A stretch of DNA of 64,000 nucleotides, taken from contig JAFDVW010000012.1 of NCBI GenBank assembly GCA_018268755.1, positions 62,001 to 126,000 of the forward strand, written 5' to 3'. The notes under the pieces were generated by a model that searched no databases, was not told the origin of the DNA, and saw only the letters and a list, made by a program, of their open reading frames with translations. The position numbers were made by a program, and so were the translations under genes. This document shows positions 41,595 through 50,214 of the stretch, in pieces (position 1 is the first letter of the stretch; the number at the start of each line of letters is the position of its first letter). Origin of the DNA: Acidobacteriota bacterium. GTDB taxonomy: Bacteria > Acidobacteriota > Terriglobia > Terriglobales > Acidobacteriaceae.

Positions 41595-43937
41595 CTACGC
41601 CCCGTAGGGGTAATCGAGGTGCAATGCAGCCGAGTAGCGGGAATATCTCGGGGGCGTAGCGCTGTCATAGAGCCGCAAGAAGTAGTCCTCCACGCGGGAA
41701 AGCCGGGGCACCGAGAAACTTTGCGCGCTGAAGCGGCCGATTAGGTTGCGGTCATTGTCCGGGCCCCAGCCGACATCGCTCCAACGCACCTCCACCCCGC
41801 CGCTCGGCGGCGGGACCATGCCCGCGTCGAGAGTAACGCTGGTGGAGTCGATGGCCGTGATGGCGGCGCCGGTAAGATTTTCCAGATAGGTCGTCCCCAC
41901 CTGCGTCCTGGGGACGGCCGCCAGATCGAAGAGAGTTCGAGAGGAGGCAATTTCGAACTCCAAGCCGAGAGGAGAATCTCCGTCTTCGGCGAATTGAATG
42001 CGGTAAAGCCCGCGGTCTCCAGCCAGGTCTAAGAACTCGATGGCGACTTCCCGCACAACCGCGGTAAAGGCCGCGTTGCGCGACGGAATATTCACGTGCA
42101 GGGCGTCGCCGGGAAAAATATCCGCGGCCGCGCCGGGCAGGAAGTCGCTCCAGGTGTGATATTCCCCGCTCCAAACTAGGGCCCCGAAGTCGTCGAACAC
42201 CGCCAGCGCCGCGCTCTCGCAATCTGCCGAAGTACGGGCTTCCGGGGACTTCATATGGCGCAATACCCCCCGCACCCCATCCCTTGCTCCCTGGGCCAGA
42301 GCGGCAATGCTGTCCGGATCGGTAATTCTTGTCCGGGCCCGTCCGATACCGCGGTAGCGGACTTCAATCGCCTCATTCAGATGGGGCACAGATTGCGAGA
42401 AAAAATCGAGCGCGGGGCCCGAGCCCAGGGTGCATTCGGCGCCGTCCGAGAGTGCGCCGACCAGGCGCGTGCGGTAGCCGCTTCCGGAGAGAGCGCTGCG
42501 CACCTCCACCGCTGGGGCTTGTATAAGGCGGGTAAAGGTCGCGGAAGCATACAAATTCGCCGCATTCACCAGGGCGTAGGTGCAGAAGCCGGGGGCCGCC
42601 GCGAGCACACCATCGTAGAGCACTGTGGCGGGAGCAACGATGGTGGAGGGATCGGCCGGATCGATGGCGTGCACTTCCAATATGACGCGGACATTGGCCG
42701 TGATCGACGCCCCACCCCGGGCATTTCCTGCGGGATGCAGGGAAGAATGGAATGACTGCTGCAAGCGGTAGACTTCTGAGGCATAGAGCCGCGTGGTCAG
42801 CACATAATGCCGCCCCGCGAGGGTTGTGATCGTGCTGCCCGTAGCGGAGCCCTGGACCAGCGCTTGCAAGTTGCAGACACTGCCGGCCGGTGTTACCTGA
42901 AAGCCGGCGAGACATCCGGGAATGGATAGCGCCTCGCTATAAAGGCCGCCGATGACCGCATGAGAAGCTGCGGTAAAAGCAAAATCCCCATGCTGCAAGA
43001 AGAAGGCGCTGCCCAGCTCGATCTTGTCCTGAAGACGGATGGTAGTCTGGCCATCTGTGCCATTGCCGCCGTTGATTTGCAGCTTGCCGCCGCCGACAGA
43101 GATCGCACGCGAGGGGTCCGCCACATCCCAACGGACAGGGTCCAGCGCCGTACCACTGTATTCTTCATTCAGCCAGGTCTGACTGTGCTGGTCGAAGGGA
43201 ACCTGCGAGAGATAGAAATTCCGCGTGAGGTCGTCACCCACAAAATAGTCGCGAACATAGGCCTGCGGTTCATTGTCTCCCAGCAGGATGAGATCGTTGA
43301 TGCGGCCGTCATGACATTGCAGGCGAAGTCCGGCAGGAGAAAAATCTTCCGCGGATTCATCCAGGGTGTAGGCGGTGGCGCCGATGGGGACGAAGACAAG
43401 CGCTCCGCTCATGACGCGGTAACAAGCCCGTGCCCGTAGGGCGATCTCCGTCGCGTGCTGGGACCAGCTCCGGCGTGCGTCGGGCGAATACATGGCCAGG
43501 GTATCCACGTCGGCGACCGGACTGGTGTCAAAGGTGTCGGGCAGAAGGTCCTGCGTGATTTGGCGGAGCGCGCTACCCGCGCTCCTGGCTACAAAAGGGA
43601 AGCGGGCGGGCAGCCGTTTCTGGTCCAGAATCGCTTCGTCGCTCTCCGCTACGATGGCATAGCGATACACCGGCCCGCCTTCTCCCCAGCCGAGGTATTC
43701 AAACTGTGGCGATGAGATCAGGTAACCGGTGAATACGTCCTGGCCGTTGCTTCGCCCCAGCGTGATGCGAGCGCCATTGACGGGAACCACAAAGTCAGGC
43801 CGGTGGGCCAGCAGGCTGACGTGCAGCTCAGCCTTGCGGTTGAGGCGGCGAAAGACCTGCGGCGGTTTGGCACTGTCGATGGCCGAAGTGTAGTCCGCGG
43901 CGCCCCGGCCATCCAGATTGTCGATAAGTAGTTTCAT
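41595..43937 (-). CDS. Large phage tail protein, hub/baseplate-like
   Basis: The 780-residue protein has an N-terminal region (MKLLIDNLDGRGAADYT to about residue 110, with VFTGYLISSPQFEY) that resembles tail hub or late-control-type proteins. A middle beta-rich, lectin-like stretch (about 240-420, with LNEEYSGTALDPVRWDV) follows, and then a C-terminal part with fibronectin-like strand text. The assignment to a tail hub is by position and general pattern, not by a clear motif. It follows four small connector genes, as tail hub genes do in many siphophages, but a tape-measure gene is absent. Confidence 0.55.
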   Translation of the reverse strand: MKLLIDNLDGRGAADYTSAIDSAKPPQVFRRLNRKAELHVSLLAHRPDFVVPVNGARITLGRSNGQDVFTGYLISSPQFEYLGWGEGGPVYRYAIVAESDEAILDQKRLPARFPFVARSAGSALRQITQDLLPDTFDTSPVADVDTLAMYSPDARRSWSQHATEIALRARACYRVMSGALVFVPIGATAYTLDESAEDFSPAGLRLQCHDGRINDLILLGDNEPQAYVRDYFVGDDLTRNFYLSQVPFDQHSQTWLNEEYSGTALDPVRWDVADPSRAISVGGGKLQINGGNGTDGQTTIRLQDKIELGSAFFLQHGDFAFTAASHAVIGGLYSEALSIPGCLAGFQVTPAGSVCNLQALVQGSATGSTITTLAGRHYVLTTRLYASEVYRLQQSFHSSLHPAGNARGGASITANVRVILEVHAIDPADPSTIVAPATVLYDGVLAAAPGFCTYALVNAANLYASATFTRLIQAPAVEVRSALSGSGYRTRLVGALSDGAECTLGSGPALDFFSQSVPHLNEAIEVRYRGIGRARTRITDPDSIAALAQGARDGVRGVLRHMKSPEARTSADCESAALAVFDDFGALVWSGEYHTWSDFLPGAAADIFPGDALHVNIPSRNAAFTAVVREVAIEFLDLAGDRGLYRIQFAEDGDSPLGLEFEIASSRTLFDLAAVPRTQVGTTYLENLTGAAITAIDSTSVTLDAGMVPPPSGGVEVRWSDVGWGPDNDRNLIGRFSAQSFSVPRLSRVEDYFLRLYDSATPPRYSRYSAALHLDYPYGA

Positions 43938-44093
43938 AAGTCGTCAGAGGATCTCCCGGGCCTTGCTATCGGAACGAGCCGGGAGCGGGCGTTCCAATTT
44001 TCCGAACAAGTGACGATTCGTTCCACAGGGCACATGGCATGGAAGTGTGGTGTGAACACCAGTTGCTTGGCAACTCCGGCGGCAGACCCCCTC

Positions 44094-45092
44094 TCAATAC
44101 AAGGCCGCTGCCGCTGCCGGAAAGTAGCTGCGGTAACACACCACCGTCTTGCCGTCGTTTCCGTCTACGTGCGGAAGGGCCACGAAGGAAGCTCGCAGCG
44201 CCAGCAGGCTGGCCAGCTTTCCCGCGGGCACGAACTCTTCTCCGGGCTGCAGGGCTCCGGGCTGCGCAGCCGAGGCAGGGCTGAGGCGCGGATAGTAGAA
44301 ACATACACGCCCTCCGGATTCTTCCTCCGCGACGAAAAGCCCCGACCAGTGGGGAAAGAAAGATCCGCCTTCGCGGTCCACGAAGGCCACCAATTTCTGT
44401 ACGCCCCATCCTGGCAAAGGCGGGCCGCCGGGCAGGGGTTGCGCCAGAACCAACGAGATGGCCGTCCGTTCGGCGATGCGCGCCACGTTGAAGGTGACGC
44501 GGCGGATGTAGTGGAGGTCATGCAAGACGTCCGCCGAGTTGGCCACATAGGCGGCCGCGATGCCTGATCCCACATAGCCGGTTTGCTGTGCGTAGTCGGC
44601 ATCGACGGCGATCATGTCACCGGCAGAGAAGTCATCCACGGCGCCCGCGCCGATCATGACTTCGCTTCCGCTGGACCCCGGCAACACCGCGGCCGCAGGA
44701 ACCGGCGTGCCGCCGGAGGGTTGCGCATCCGCATTTGGGTCGGAGGCCAGCACATTCATGTGCTCCGAGCCGCTGGCCAGCGCCATCTGCAATTTGCCCC
44801 ACTCCCGGAAGCGAAACTGCACTCGCCCTTCCAGCGTGCTGCGGAATTGCCCCACCGGGGCGCCCGTGGCGCCGGAGCGGAGCTGCTCGGTCCCGGTCGT
44901 CGCGGTGCGCTGGAAGTCGTCAATCCAGCCCAGGTCAAGCCAGGGGGCAGGCGGTGTCGCCAGCAGGAATGCACCCGCTTTTCCGGGGTCGAAGATGGTG
45001 GGAGATTCTGTCGCGCGATCGACAGGCGCAAAGAAGGCGCGCACGCGCCGCGCCACCGGCGTCATGGCTGCTCGCAAGGCTGCATTGCTCAT
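44094..45092 (-). CDS. Putative tail tube/structural protein of the phage-like cluster
   Basis: The start at 45090-45092 (MSNAALRAAMTPVARRVRAF) overlaps the stop of the preceding gene in an ATGA, which favours it over the longer upstream frame. The 332-residue protein is beta-rich with no signal peptide. Text such as DDFSAGDMIAVDADYAQQTGY and a length of about 330 would suit a major tail or tail tube protein. No family is recognised. It lies between a small terminator/connector-type gene and the hub-like gene. Confidence 0.45.
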   Translation of the reverse strand: MSNAALRAAMTPVARRVRAFFAPVDRATESPTIFDPGKAGAFLLATPPAPWLDLGWIDDFQRTATTGTEQLRSGATGAPVGQFRSTLEGRVQFRFREWGKLQMALASGSEHMNVLASDPNADAQPSGGTPVPAAAVLPGSSGSEVMIGAGAVDDFSAGDMIAVDADYAQQTGYVGSGIAAAYVANSADVLHDLHYIRRVTFNVARIAERTAISLVLAQPLPGGPPLPGWGVQKLVAFVDREGGSFFPHWSGLFVAEEESGGRVCFYYPRLSPASAAQPGALQPGEEFVPAGKLASLLALRASFVALPHVDGNDGKTVVCYRSYFPAAAAALY

Positions 45093-45607
45093 AGAGCATT
45101 TCCCTCGGCAAAGAAAAATAACTGCACTTGCGCGGTGCGTTGCAGACGTGGCGCAAGACTGGTTGTGCTCCGTGCGTCTGCGCCGCTGATTTCGCCCAGG
45201 CACGGCGGCGTCCAGAACATTCCTGTGCCCAGATCCACGCTGGGCGACTGGGTGTAGTCGCGCTTCATGGTGTGACAGGGCTGACAGATGCTGAGGAGTT
45301 CGGCGTCCAGCTGAGCGAGAGTGCGGCCGCGGTCCACCCCACTGTCGACCGTACCCAACGTGAAATAAGAAATCGAACACTCCATCTCCATGAGCAGGCG
45401 GCTGTTCGGGGGCTGCGCCAGCACTTGCCCTGAGGCCCATTGCAGATAAAACGCGTCGGGCAAGGGATCGGCCAGGGCCGTAAGCTCATTTTCCGCGGCA
45501 ATGACGGCCGGTCGCACGGCGCCGTGTAAAGTCACGGTGCGTTGTGGGTTCAGGGCGGCCAGCCGTGACCTCAGGGTCATGTAGAAAGTGTCTTTGGCAA
45601 ATTGCAT
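45089..45607 (-). CDS. Small structural protein, possible tail terminator/completion protein
   Basis: The start at the second Met (45605-45607, MQFAKDTFYMTLRSRLAAL) is preferred; four extra codons are possible. The 172-residue protein has a mixed alpha/beta look, with AVRPAVIAAENEL and the cysteine pair in SICQPCHTMKRDY. Its stop overlaps the next start (ATGA), so translation is coupled. The place between a connector and a tail-type gene matches tail completion proteins in other phages. The function is inferred from position only. Confidence 0.45.
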   Translation of the reverse strand: MQFAKDTFYMTLRSRLAALNPQRTVTLHGAVRPAVIAAENELTALADPLPDAFYLQWASGQVLAQPPNSRLLMEMECSISYFTLGTVDSGVDRGRTLAQLDAELLSICQPCHTMKRDYTQSPSVDLGTGMFWTPPCLGEISGADARSTTSLAPRLQRTAQVQLFFFAEGNAL

Positions 45608-45704
45608 AAACACCACCATTCGCTGCGGCCCGGTGTCCCCCTGGAAGAGAAAATCTCACGTGAGAGCCTGGGCTGGGGGCAATTCGGGGATGGTTGCTGT
45701 TTCT

Positions 45705-46133
45705 CTACTCCACGGCTTCCACCCGGAACAAATACGCCACGCCCGCGAAATACTCGGTTTGCAGGTTGACGATGTGGAAGATCTCGCCGTCGTAGAGGAC
45801 GCCCAGTGCTCCGCCAAAAAAGGACTCCGGCGAGGACGCATTGCGCCCGGGCATTTCAGCGGCTACCGCGAAACTCGAAATCAGAAACTCCAAGCGGCGT
45901 CGTGGTCCTGTCGAAGCGGTTGCCAATGTGCGGACAGCGACTGGAGCCAGCTTGACCTGCACGATGCCCGGATCGGCCAGGCCCAACTGCGCGCTGGGAT
46001 CGGCGGGCATGGTCACCAGGGGGAAAACCAGGCTGATTTCACTTCCCCCCAATGAGCGCAGCATGGCTTCGGCCGCCCGCGCCACCGCCGCATTGCTGAT
46101 TCCAAACTGCACTCCTGTTTCAGGCATGGTCAT
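45705..46133 (-). CDS. Small head-tail connector-like protein
   Basis: The 142-residue protein starts MTMPETGVQFGISNAAVARA (Met3 is an alternative start). It shows two short helices followed by beta-rich text (FLISSFAVAAEMPG, FGGALGVLYDGEIFHIVNL). The start overlaps the stop of the upstream gene in ATGA, which indicates coupling. In tailed-phage order (portal, protease, capsid, adaptor, this gene) it would be a head-closure or neck protein. No family is recognised. Confidence 0.45.
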   Translation of the reverse strand: MTMPETGVQFGISNAAVARAAEAMLRSLGGSEISLVFPLVTMPADPSAQLGLADPGIVQVKLAPVAVRTLATASTGPRRRLEFLISSFAVAAEMPGRNASSPESFFGGALGVLYDGEIFHIVNLQTEYFAGVAYLFRVEAVE

Positions 46134-46756
46134 CCCACTTTCTGCGCGACGTAGGGAGCGAGCAGGTTGCGAACCATCTGGTCAACCAGCGTGTCGGCGA
46201 AATACTGCATGTGCAAGCGGTCCATCTGGCTGGTGCGAACGTTCAATGCCGGCGTGGCCTGCGCGTTGCGCACGATCTGGGCGCAGGCAGTTTTCACTGC
46301 GCCGGGGATCGTGCTCAACCCGGCGGTGTAGACCACGTCGATTTCGCTGAAGGCGAGCCCGAGCACATTGACCGGCAGGCGCAGCTCTCCGGTTTCGGGG
46401 TATACATCAATGGCCGCCGGATCAATCGCCGTCCACGTGTTGGGCAGGCCGAACACCAGGGCGGCCTGGGAACGGATGTCCTCCATCGCCCAATCTCCGC
46501 GCCGGGGCGTAGCATAACGGCCCTGTGCGGAAACAATTGGCGTAGTCGCCGGACCGGCCGCAGCCAACGGAAGATAGGTGAGCCGCACCGTGTTGCGGTC
46601 TTCCGCGAGACGCAGCCGTTCCTGATATTGCGCAATCGCCAAACTTGTGCGGCGGCAGTGGGCGTCAATCATGGCCGACGCGCAGGTGACCCACGCCAGC
46701 GGCGTCGTTGTTTCCAGCCCATAGGCTTCGTATTCCGATGGATCGAGATAGTTCAT
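46130..46756 (-). CDS. Phage head-tail adaptor-like protein
   Basis: The start at 46754-46756 (MNYLDPSEYEAYGLETTTP) is preferred; a frame open to 46840 runs through a hairpin. The 208-residue protein has a helical start (ASAMIDAHCRRTSLAIAQYQERLRL) and a later VDVVYTAGLSTIPGAVKTACAQ-like stretch that resembles gp6/adaptor-type connector proteins of tailed phages, in which VxYxAGxxxxPxxVKxA is recurrent. It is directly downstream of the capsid gene, the usual place. The assignment is by pattern and position. Confidence 0.6.
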   Translation of the reverse strand: MNYLDPSEYEAYGLETTTPLAWVTCASAMIDAHCRRTSLAIAQYQERLRLAEDRNTVRLTYLPLAAAGPATTPIVSAQGRYATPRRGDWAMEDIRSQAALVFGLPNTWTAIDPAAIDVYPETGELRLPVNVLGLAFSEIDVVYTAGLSTIPGAVKTACAQIVRNAQATPALNVRTSQMDRLHMQYFADTLVDQMVRNLLAPYVAQKVG

Positions 46757-46770
46757 AAGACCAGCCTTGC

Positions 46771-46844
46771 GCCGTTGGTCGTTGGCCTTGTGAGATCGCC
46801 GCGGGCGGTCTCTCGCCAACGGGCAAAGGCCAATGACCAACGGC
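46771..46844. repeat. Nested inverted repeat between capsid and adaptor genes
   Basis: The outer arms (46771-46790 and 46824-46844; GCCGTTGGTC...GACCAACGGC) are nearly exact complements. Within them GAGATCGCC and GGCGGTCTC (46792-46800 and 46804-46812) form a second stem. The whole can fold into one long rod of about 74 bases. There is no long T tract. It may be a REP-like insertion or a late-gene RNA processing site. Confidence 0.65.
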
Positions 46845-46851
46845 TGTTTGC

Positions 46852-47823
46852 TTATCGCGTGACCTTCACTTCATAGTGCGCGTAGGCCGCGCCTTTCACC
46901 ACGATCCCGCCGAACTTCACCACCACCATCTGCGAAGCCAGCGAGTTGGGCAGCCCGAGCTGAAAGACGCGCGGGTTGGGATCGGTGAGCCAGTGATACT
47001 CGATCATGTCTTCGCTCACCACATAGCAGGGAAGCGTCGCCGTCCCGCTGCCCGGGGTGCCGGTATAGCCGAGCGCCCATTCGGGAATCAGGGGCAACTC
47101 GCCGGCCTGGGTGGAGAGCGTCTTCACCCGCACTCCGGCGGCGATCTCCGTGGTGGAGAGCACCACGTTGAACTCCGTCTTCATTTCCCGGTCAATCAGG
47201 TCGAGCAGCACCGGGTTGGCGTAAATGGCGCTGGGCCGGACTTCATAAGAAGAACTGGCCACCATTTGTGCAATCACGCCTTTGATCCCGTCCACGATGC
47301 TCTCTGTGGCGCCCACTGTGTGCGTATTGCCGCCGGCCTCAATCTGTCCGATAGCGCCGAAGTACTGGGCCGTGGTCGGGGAGCTGAGCGAGGTGTCGGT
47401 CCCGTTCCACAGCGCGACATCATGGGTACGCAGCAGGCCTTCGACGGAATCGGCCAGGTCTTTGGCCTGCAAGTAGGCAAACTGGCTTTGCTGTGCCCCC
47501 ACTTCCAGATCAAAGAGGTTGTAGTTGATCTGAGAAACCAGGGCCTTCAGCGGGACACTGCGCTCCACGCGGGTGGGAGAACCGGCGATGGGCACGATAT
47601 TGCGCGGGTCCATGAAGGATTGCGCGGCGGTAAGCGAGTTGATGGCGGTCTCCTCAAAGAAGCGCGAGGGGTGGCCGGTGGCCGGCACCTGGCGGATGCG
47701 TTGCCCGAAAGCCCCGCGCCGGCGCACGATGTCGGTGATTTCCGTTTGGTAGCGATTGACCTCCACTGCGCCCGGCCCCAGATAGTCGGCGGCCGCGTGC
47801 AGGTCGATAAATTGCGCGTTCAT
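46852..47823 (-). CDS. Major capsid protein (HK97-fold-like)
   Basis: The 323-residue protein starts MNAQFIDLHAAADYLGPGAV. It has the composition and pattern of HK97-fold major capsid proteins: an N-arm, a long helix region around SQFAYLQAKDLADSVEGLLRTHD (about 113-136), a domain with SAIYANPVLLDLIDREM (about 198-214), and a C-terminal beta strand region ending GGIVVKGAAYAHYEVKVTR. GGAGAAACC precedes the start. It lies after protease- and scaffold-like genes, as expected. The fold has not been tested, but the assignment is consistent with the context. Confidence 0.78.
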   Translation of the reverse strand: MNAQFIDLHAAADYLGPGAVEVNRYQTEITDIVRRRGAFGQRIRQVPATGHPSRFFEETAINSLTAAQSFMDPRNIVPIAGSPTRVERSVPLKALVSQINYNLFDLEVGAQQSQFAYLQAKDLADSVEGLLRTHDVALWNGTDTSLSSPTTAQYFGAIGQIEAGGNTHTVGATESIVDGIKGVIAQMVASSSYEVRPSAIYANPVLLDLIDREMKTEFNVVLSTTEIAAGVRVKTLSTQAGELPLIPEWALGYTGTPGSGTATLPCYVVSEDMIEYHWLTDPNPRVFQLGLPNSLASQMVVVKFGGIVVKGAAYAHYEVKVTR

Positions 47824-47863
47824 GGTTTCTCCTAGAAGAAAGATTTGCTTGCGGAAATTCTTT

Positions 47864-47893
47864 AAAAATAAAAACGCGCGGCTGGGCCGCGCG
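47864..47893 (-). terminator. Intrinsic terminator between scaffold-like gene and major capsid gene
   Basis: On the minus strand CGCGCGGC and GCCGCGCG (plus-strand 47875-47882 and 47886-47893) form a perfect 8-bp stem with a three-base loop, followed by TTTTTATTTTT. It lies about 50 bases after the scaffold-like stop and 40 before the capsid start. No clear promoter is seen in those 40 bases, so capsid expression would depend on readthrough. Confidence 0.75.
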
Positions 47894-47941
47894 CCGGGTT
47901 GCTGAAGTTTTGGGGCTGCAGGCAGTTGGTGATTGGGCCCA

Positions 47942-48355
47942 CTACTCGATCATGCCGGCGCGGGCCATTTCGGCCTTGACCGCGATGCGCTGCTCGATGG
48001 GCAGCGACTGCAAAGTTTTGTCGAGCACCGCCGCATCAAGCTTCTCCATGCTTTCCGCGTTCTTGGCGAGCACCGCCGAGACCAGGGGAGAGAGGGTCTT
48101 GCGAGCGGTTCTGGCGGCCTGCGTCTTCAGTTCCTCGTTGGCCTTTTCCAGGGCGGCGACGCGTTCCTGCAGCTGGCGGGCCTCAGCCTGGTCTCCGGCC
48201 GGACGTTCTTCGACCGCCGCGACGATGCGGTCCACCTTGGCGTTCAGCGCCTCCTGTTGCGCGTCGAGCTTTTCCAGCACGCGGTCCAGCGCTTCCGCGG
48301 CCTGGGTCAGTTTTTCGGCTGTCGCCTGCAATGAGTGGGCAACTTCTTCATGCAT
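47942..48355 (-). CDS. Coiled-coil protein, probable capsid scaffold
   Basis: The 137-residue protein is mostly helical and charged (MHEEVAHSLQATAEKLTQAAEAL, then LDRVLEKLDAQQEALNAKVD and LQERVAALEKANEELKTQAA), with heptad-like spacing over about residues 5-80. The end (VLDKTLQSLPIEQRIAVKAEM) is less regular. Position between a prohead protease-like gene and the capsid gene is the classic scaffold place. No family is recognised; the role is inferred from order and coiled-coil character. Confidence 0.6.
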   Translation of the reverse strand: MHEEVAHSLQATAEKLTQAAEALDRVLEKLDAQQEALNAKVDRIVAAVEERPAGDQAEARQLQERVAALEKANEELKTQAARTARKTLSPLVSAVLAKNAESMEKLDAAVLDKTLQSLPIEQRIAVKAEMARAGMIE

Positions 48356-48375
48356 GATGGTTTCTCCTCCAGTAT

Positions 48376-48897
48376 TTATGCCAGCTCAATCCAGGTGTTC
48401 TGGTAGGCGGCTTTGTCACGGCGCAAAATGGCCGCGCCGGTAAAGGTCACATGGGTCAGGGTCCAGATTTTGCTGCGCATGTCCGCGATGCGGGCGTCGG
48501 CGATCTCATAGGACATGCCCAGCTCGCCAGCAGAGGTGCGCAAAGTACGGCGGCTTTCCCGGATCGCTCGCACGATCTCCGGGAAGTCTTTGGCGAAGAG
48601 ATATCCACCCAGGGCAAGGTCGCGGCCTACGATCTCCGCCCGGGTAATGACGCCCACCTTGCGTTGCGTGTCATGGCGATCGAGTGACGGCGCATAGTCC
48701 AGGCCCATGCCGAGCAGCGAAGGAATGGCCGCTTCGGCGGCGGAGCGGGTCAGCACCACGCGATGCCCGCGTGCTCCGGCCGGAGACCGGTCAGAAGGCA
48801 CATCCACCAGGGTGAGTACGCCGCGGAACGCCTCGCGGTTGGGGTGTCCTTCGACGTGCGGCACCTCAATCGCCATGGATTGCAATGCGATATTCAT
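48376..48897 (-). CDS. Prohead protease-like protein
   Basis: The 173-residue protein resembles phage prohead proteases. A His in SLDRHDTQRKVGVITRAEI (about residues 73-91) and the Ser in GELGMSYEIADA (about 123-134) are in the order of the His-Ser catalytic pair, and TLTHVTFTGAAILRRDKAAY closes the domain in the typical way. It would cleave the scaffold and capsid N-arm during head maturation. The pair is read from motif similarity, so the activity is probable rather than shown. Confidence 0.65.
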   Translation of the reverse strand: MNIALQSMAIEVPHVEGHPNREAFRGVLTLVDVPSDRSPAGARGHRVVLTRSAAEAAIPSLLGMGLDYAPSLDRHDTQRKVGVITRAEIVGRDLALGGYLFAKDFPEIVRAIRESRRTLRTSAGELGMSYEIADARIADMRSKIWTLTHVTFTGAAILRRDKAAYQNTWIELA

Positions 48898-48920
48898 AGG
48901 CTTCTTTCTTGAATCGGGAA

Positions 48921-50153
48921 CTATGGCGTGACGGGGGAAGGCTTCTCCGGCAGCTCGGGCAGTCCGCGCATGCGCCGCACTTCGTTAATGGTGACTACGC
49001 CGTTGCGCAAGAGAATCTCCTGGATCTGCGCTTCTTCCATTTCATTGGGCGAATCCACGTCGGCAAAGACAAATTCCAGGTCGTTCCATCCCAGCTTTTT
49101 GTGGATGGCATCGCGGGTAAGGTGCTCGGCCAGCAGTCGCGCCGTGGGCACGATGGCCTGGCGGAAGGCTTGGTCGTTCATTTCCCCGGCGGTGGAGCGA
49201 TTGACATCGCGCTCCACGCCGAGGAATTGGGGAGGGAGATCAAAAGCGTCGGCAATCACACGCAGCAGGAACTCCTGCCATTGCAGGCGCAGGTCGGCAT
49301 CCGTGCCGCCACCGAAGCGCAGCACCTCGGGTTTAGTCTCAAAGGAAAGAATGGGCACGCGGCCTGTGCCTTCGATTTCATCCTGCCACCAGCGAATGAG
49401 CCGCTCATGGTGCTCCGGTGTGAGCCCCTGCAACCACAAGGCGTATTCGACGACCGAATTCGACGCCAGCCGGGAAGCATAGCGGTGCGAGGCCAAGAAG
49501 GCATGAATGGTCTCAAACGCCACTTCCAGCCGGCCCAGGCCGAAGGGTGTGTGCGTGCGCGGATTGAGGCGGATGTAGATCAATTCATCATCATTCAGGG
49601 GTATGTTGGTCCGCGCCAGGGGGGACGAAGCCTGCTCATAGCGTGGCGACCCGGGAAGTCCGTCCCAATCTGCCTTGATGCGAATGGTCGCTCCATCCAC
49701 CGGCCACAGCGCGAGCGGGCGCGCAGGATCGCCCGTGTTTTGGATTTCGGCTGCGCCGAACCCGCCGACAATCACATCTTCCAGGATCTGCTCGGCCAAC
49801 GAGCGGAAGGAGTCGTCGGGGTTAGGGGCTTCGAAGTTCTCGGTCAGGATGCGCACTCGTTCCGCGCCGTCGGGAAGCTCGTCCAGGGCGCGCCCCGGGC
49901 GGGACTGAATGCGCCAGCGCATGCCGGCCACGCGGTCTTTAATGGAGTTGATGGCCCGCCGCGCCACCGGGGTTTCCGCGAAGCGCCGCAGGTTGAGCGG
50001 CGTCGGCTTGGGCATAAGCTCGGGGCGCGGGCCGTAGCTGTGGAGGATCGAAGGTAGCGCCACCGTCCGCCGTTTCTTCTCGACGTTTCCGGCCGGCAGC
50101 GACACTCCCGCGACGCGGCGCATGGCGCCACGCAATTTCTCTGTAATGTTCAT
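48921..50153 (-). CDS. Phage portal protein
   Basis: The start at 50151-50153 (MNITEKLRGAMRRVAGVSLPAG) is preferred; the open frame reaches 50276. The 410-residue protein fits the portal family: PVARRAINSIKDRVAGMRWRI near the start, an inner region with LARTNIPLNDDELIYIRLNPRTHTPFGLGRLE, and the C-terminal stretch with DLPPQFLGVERDVNRST. The last 40 residues (NGVVTINEVRRMRGLPELP) are the usual portal C-terminus. It forms the DNA entry channel of the head. It lies 61 bases after the DUF3037 gene. Confidence 0.85.
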   Translation of the reverse strand: MNITEKLRGAMRRVAGVSLPAGNVEKKRRTVALPSILHSYGPRPELMPKPTPLNLRRFAETPVARRAINSIKDRVAGMRWRIQSRPGRALDELPDGAERVRILTENFEAPNPDDSFRSLAEQILEDVIVGGFGAAEIQNTGDPARPLALWPVDGATIRIKADWDGLPGSPRYEQASSPLARTNIPLNDDELIYIRLNPRTHTPFGLGRLEVAFETIHAFLASHRYASRLASNSVVEYALWLQGLTPEHHERLIRWWQDEIEGTGRVPILSFETKPEVLRFGGGTDADLRLQWQEFLLRVIADAFDLPPQFLGVERDVNRSTAGEMNDQAFRQAIVPTARLLAEHLTRDAIHKKLGWNDLEFVFADVDSPNEMEEAQIQEILLRNGVVTINEVRRMRGLPELPEKPSPVTP

Positions 50154-50214
50154 GATCTTTTGGGATGGGCACTCTTGCCCGCAAGAAATAATGGTCAGTT
50201 GCTTGCCGTTCGTC

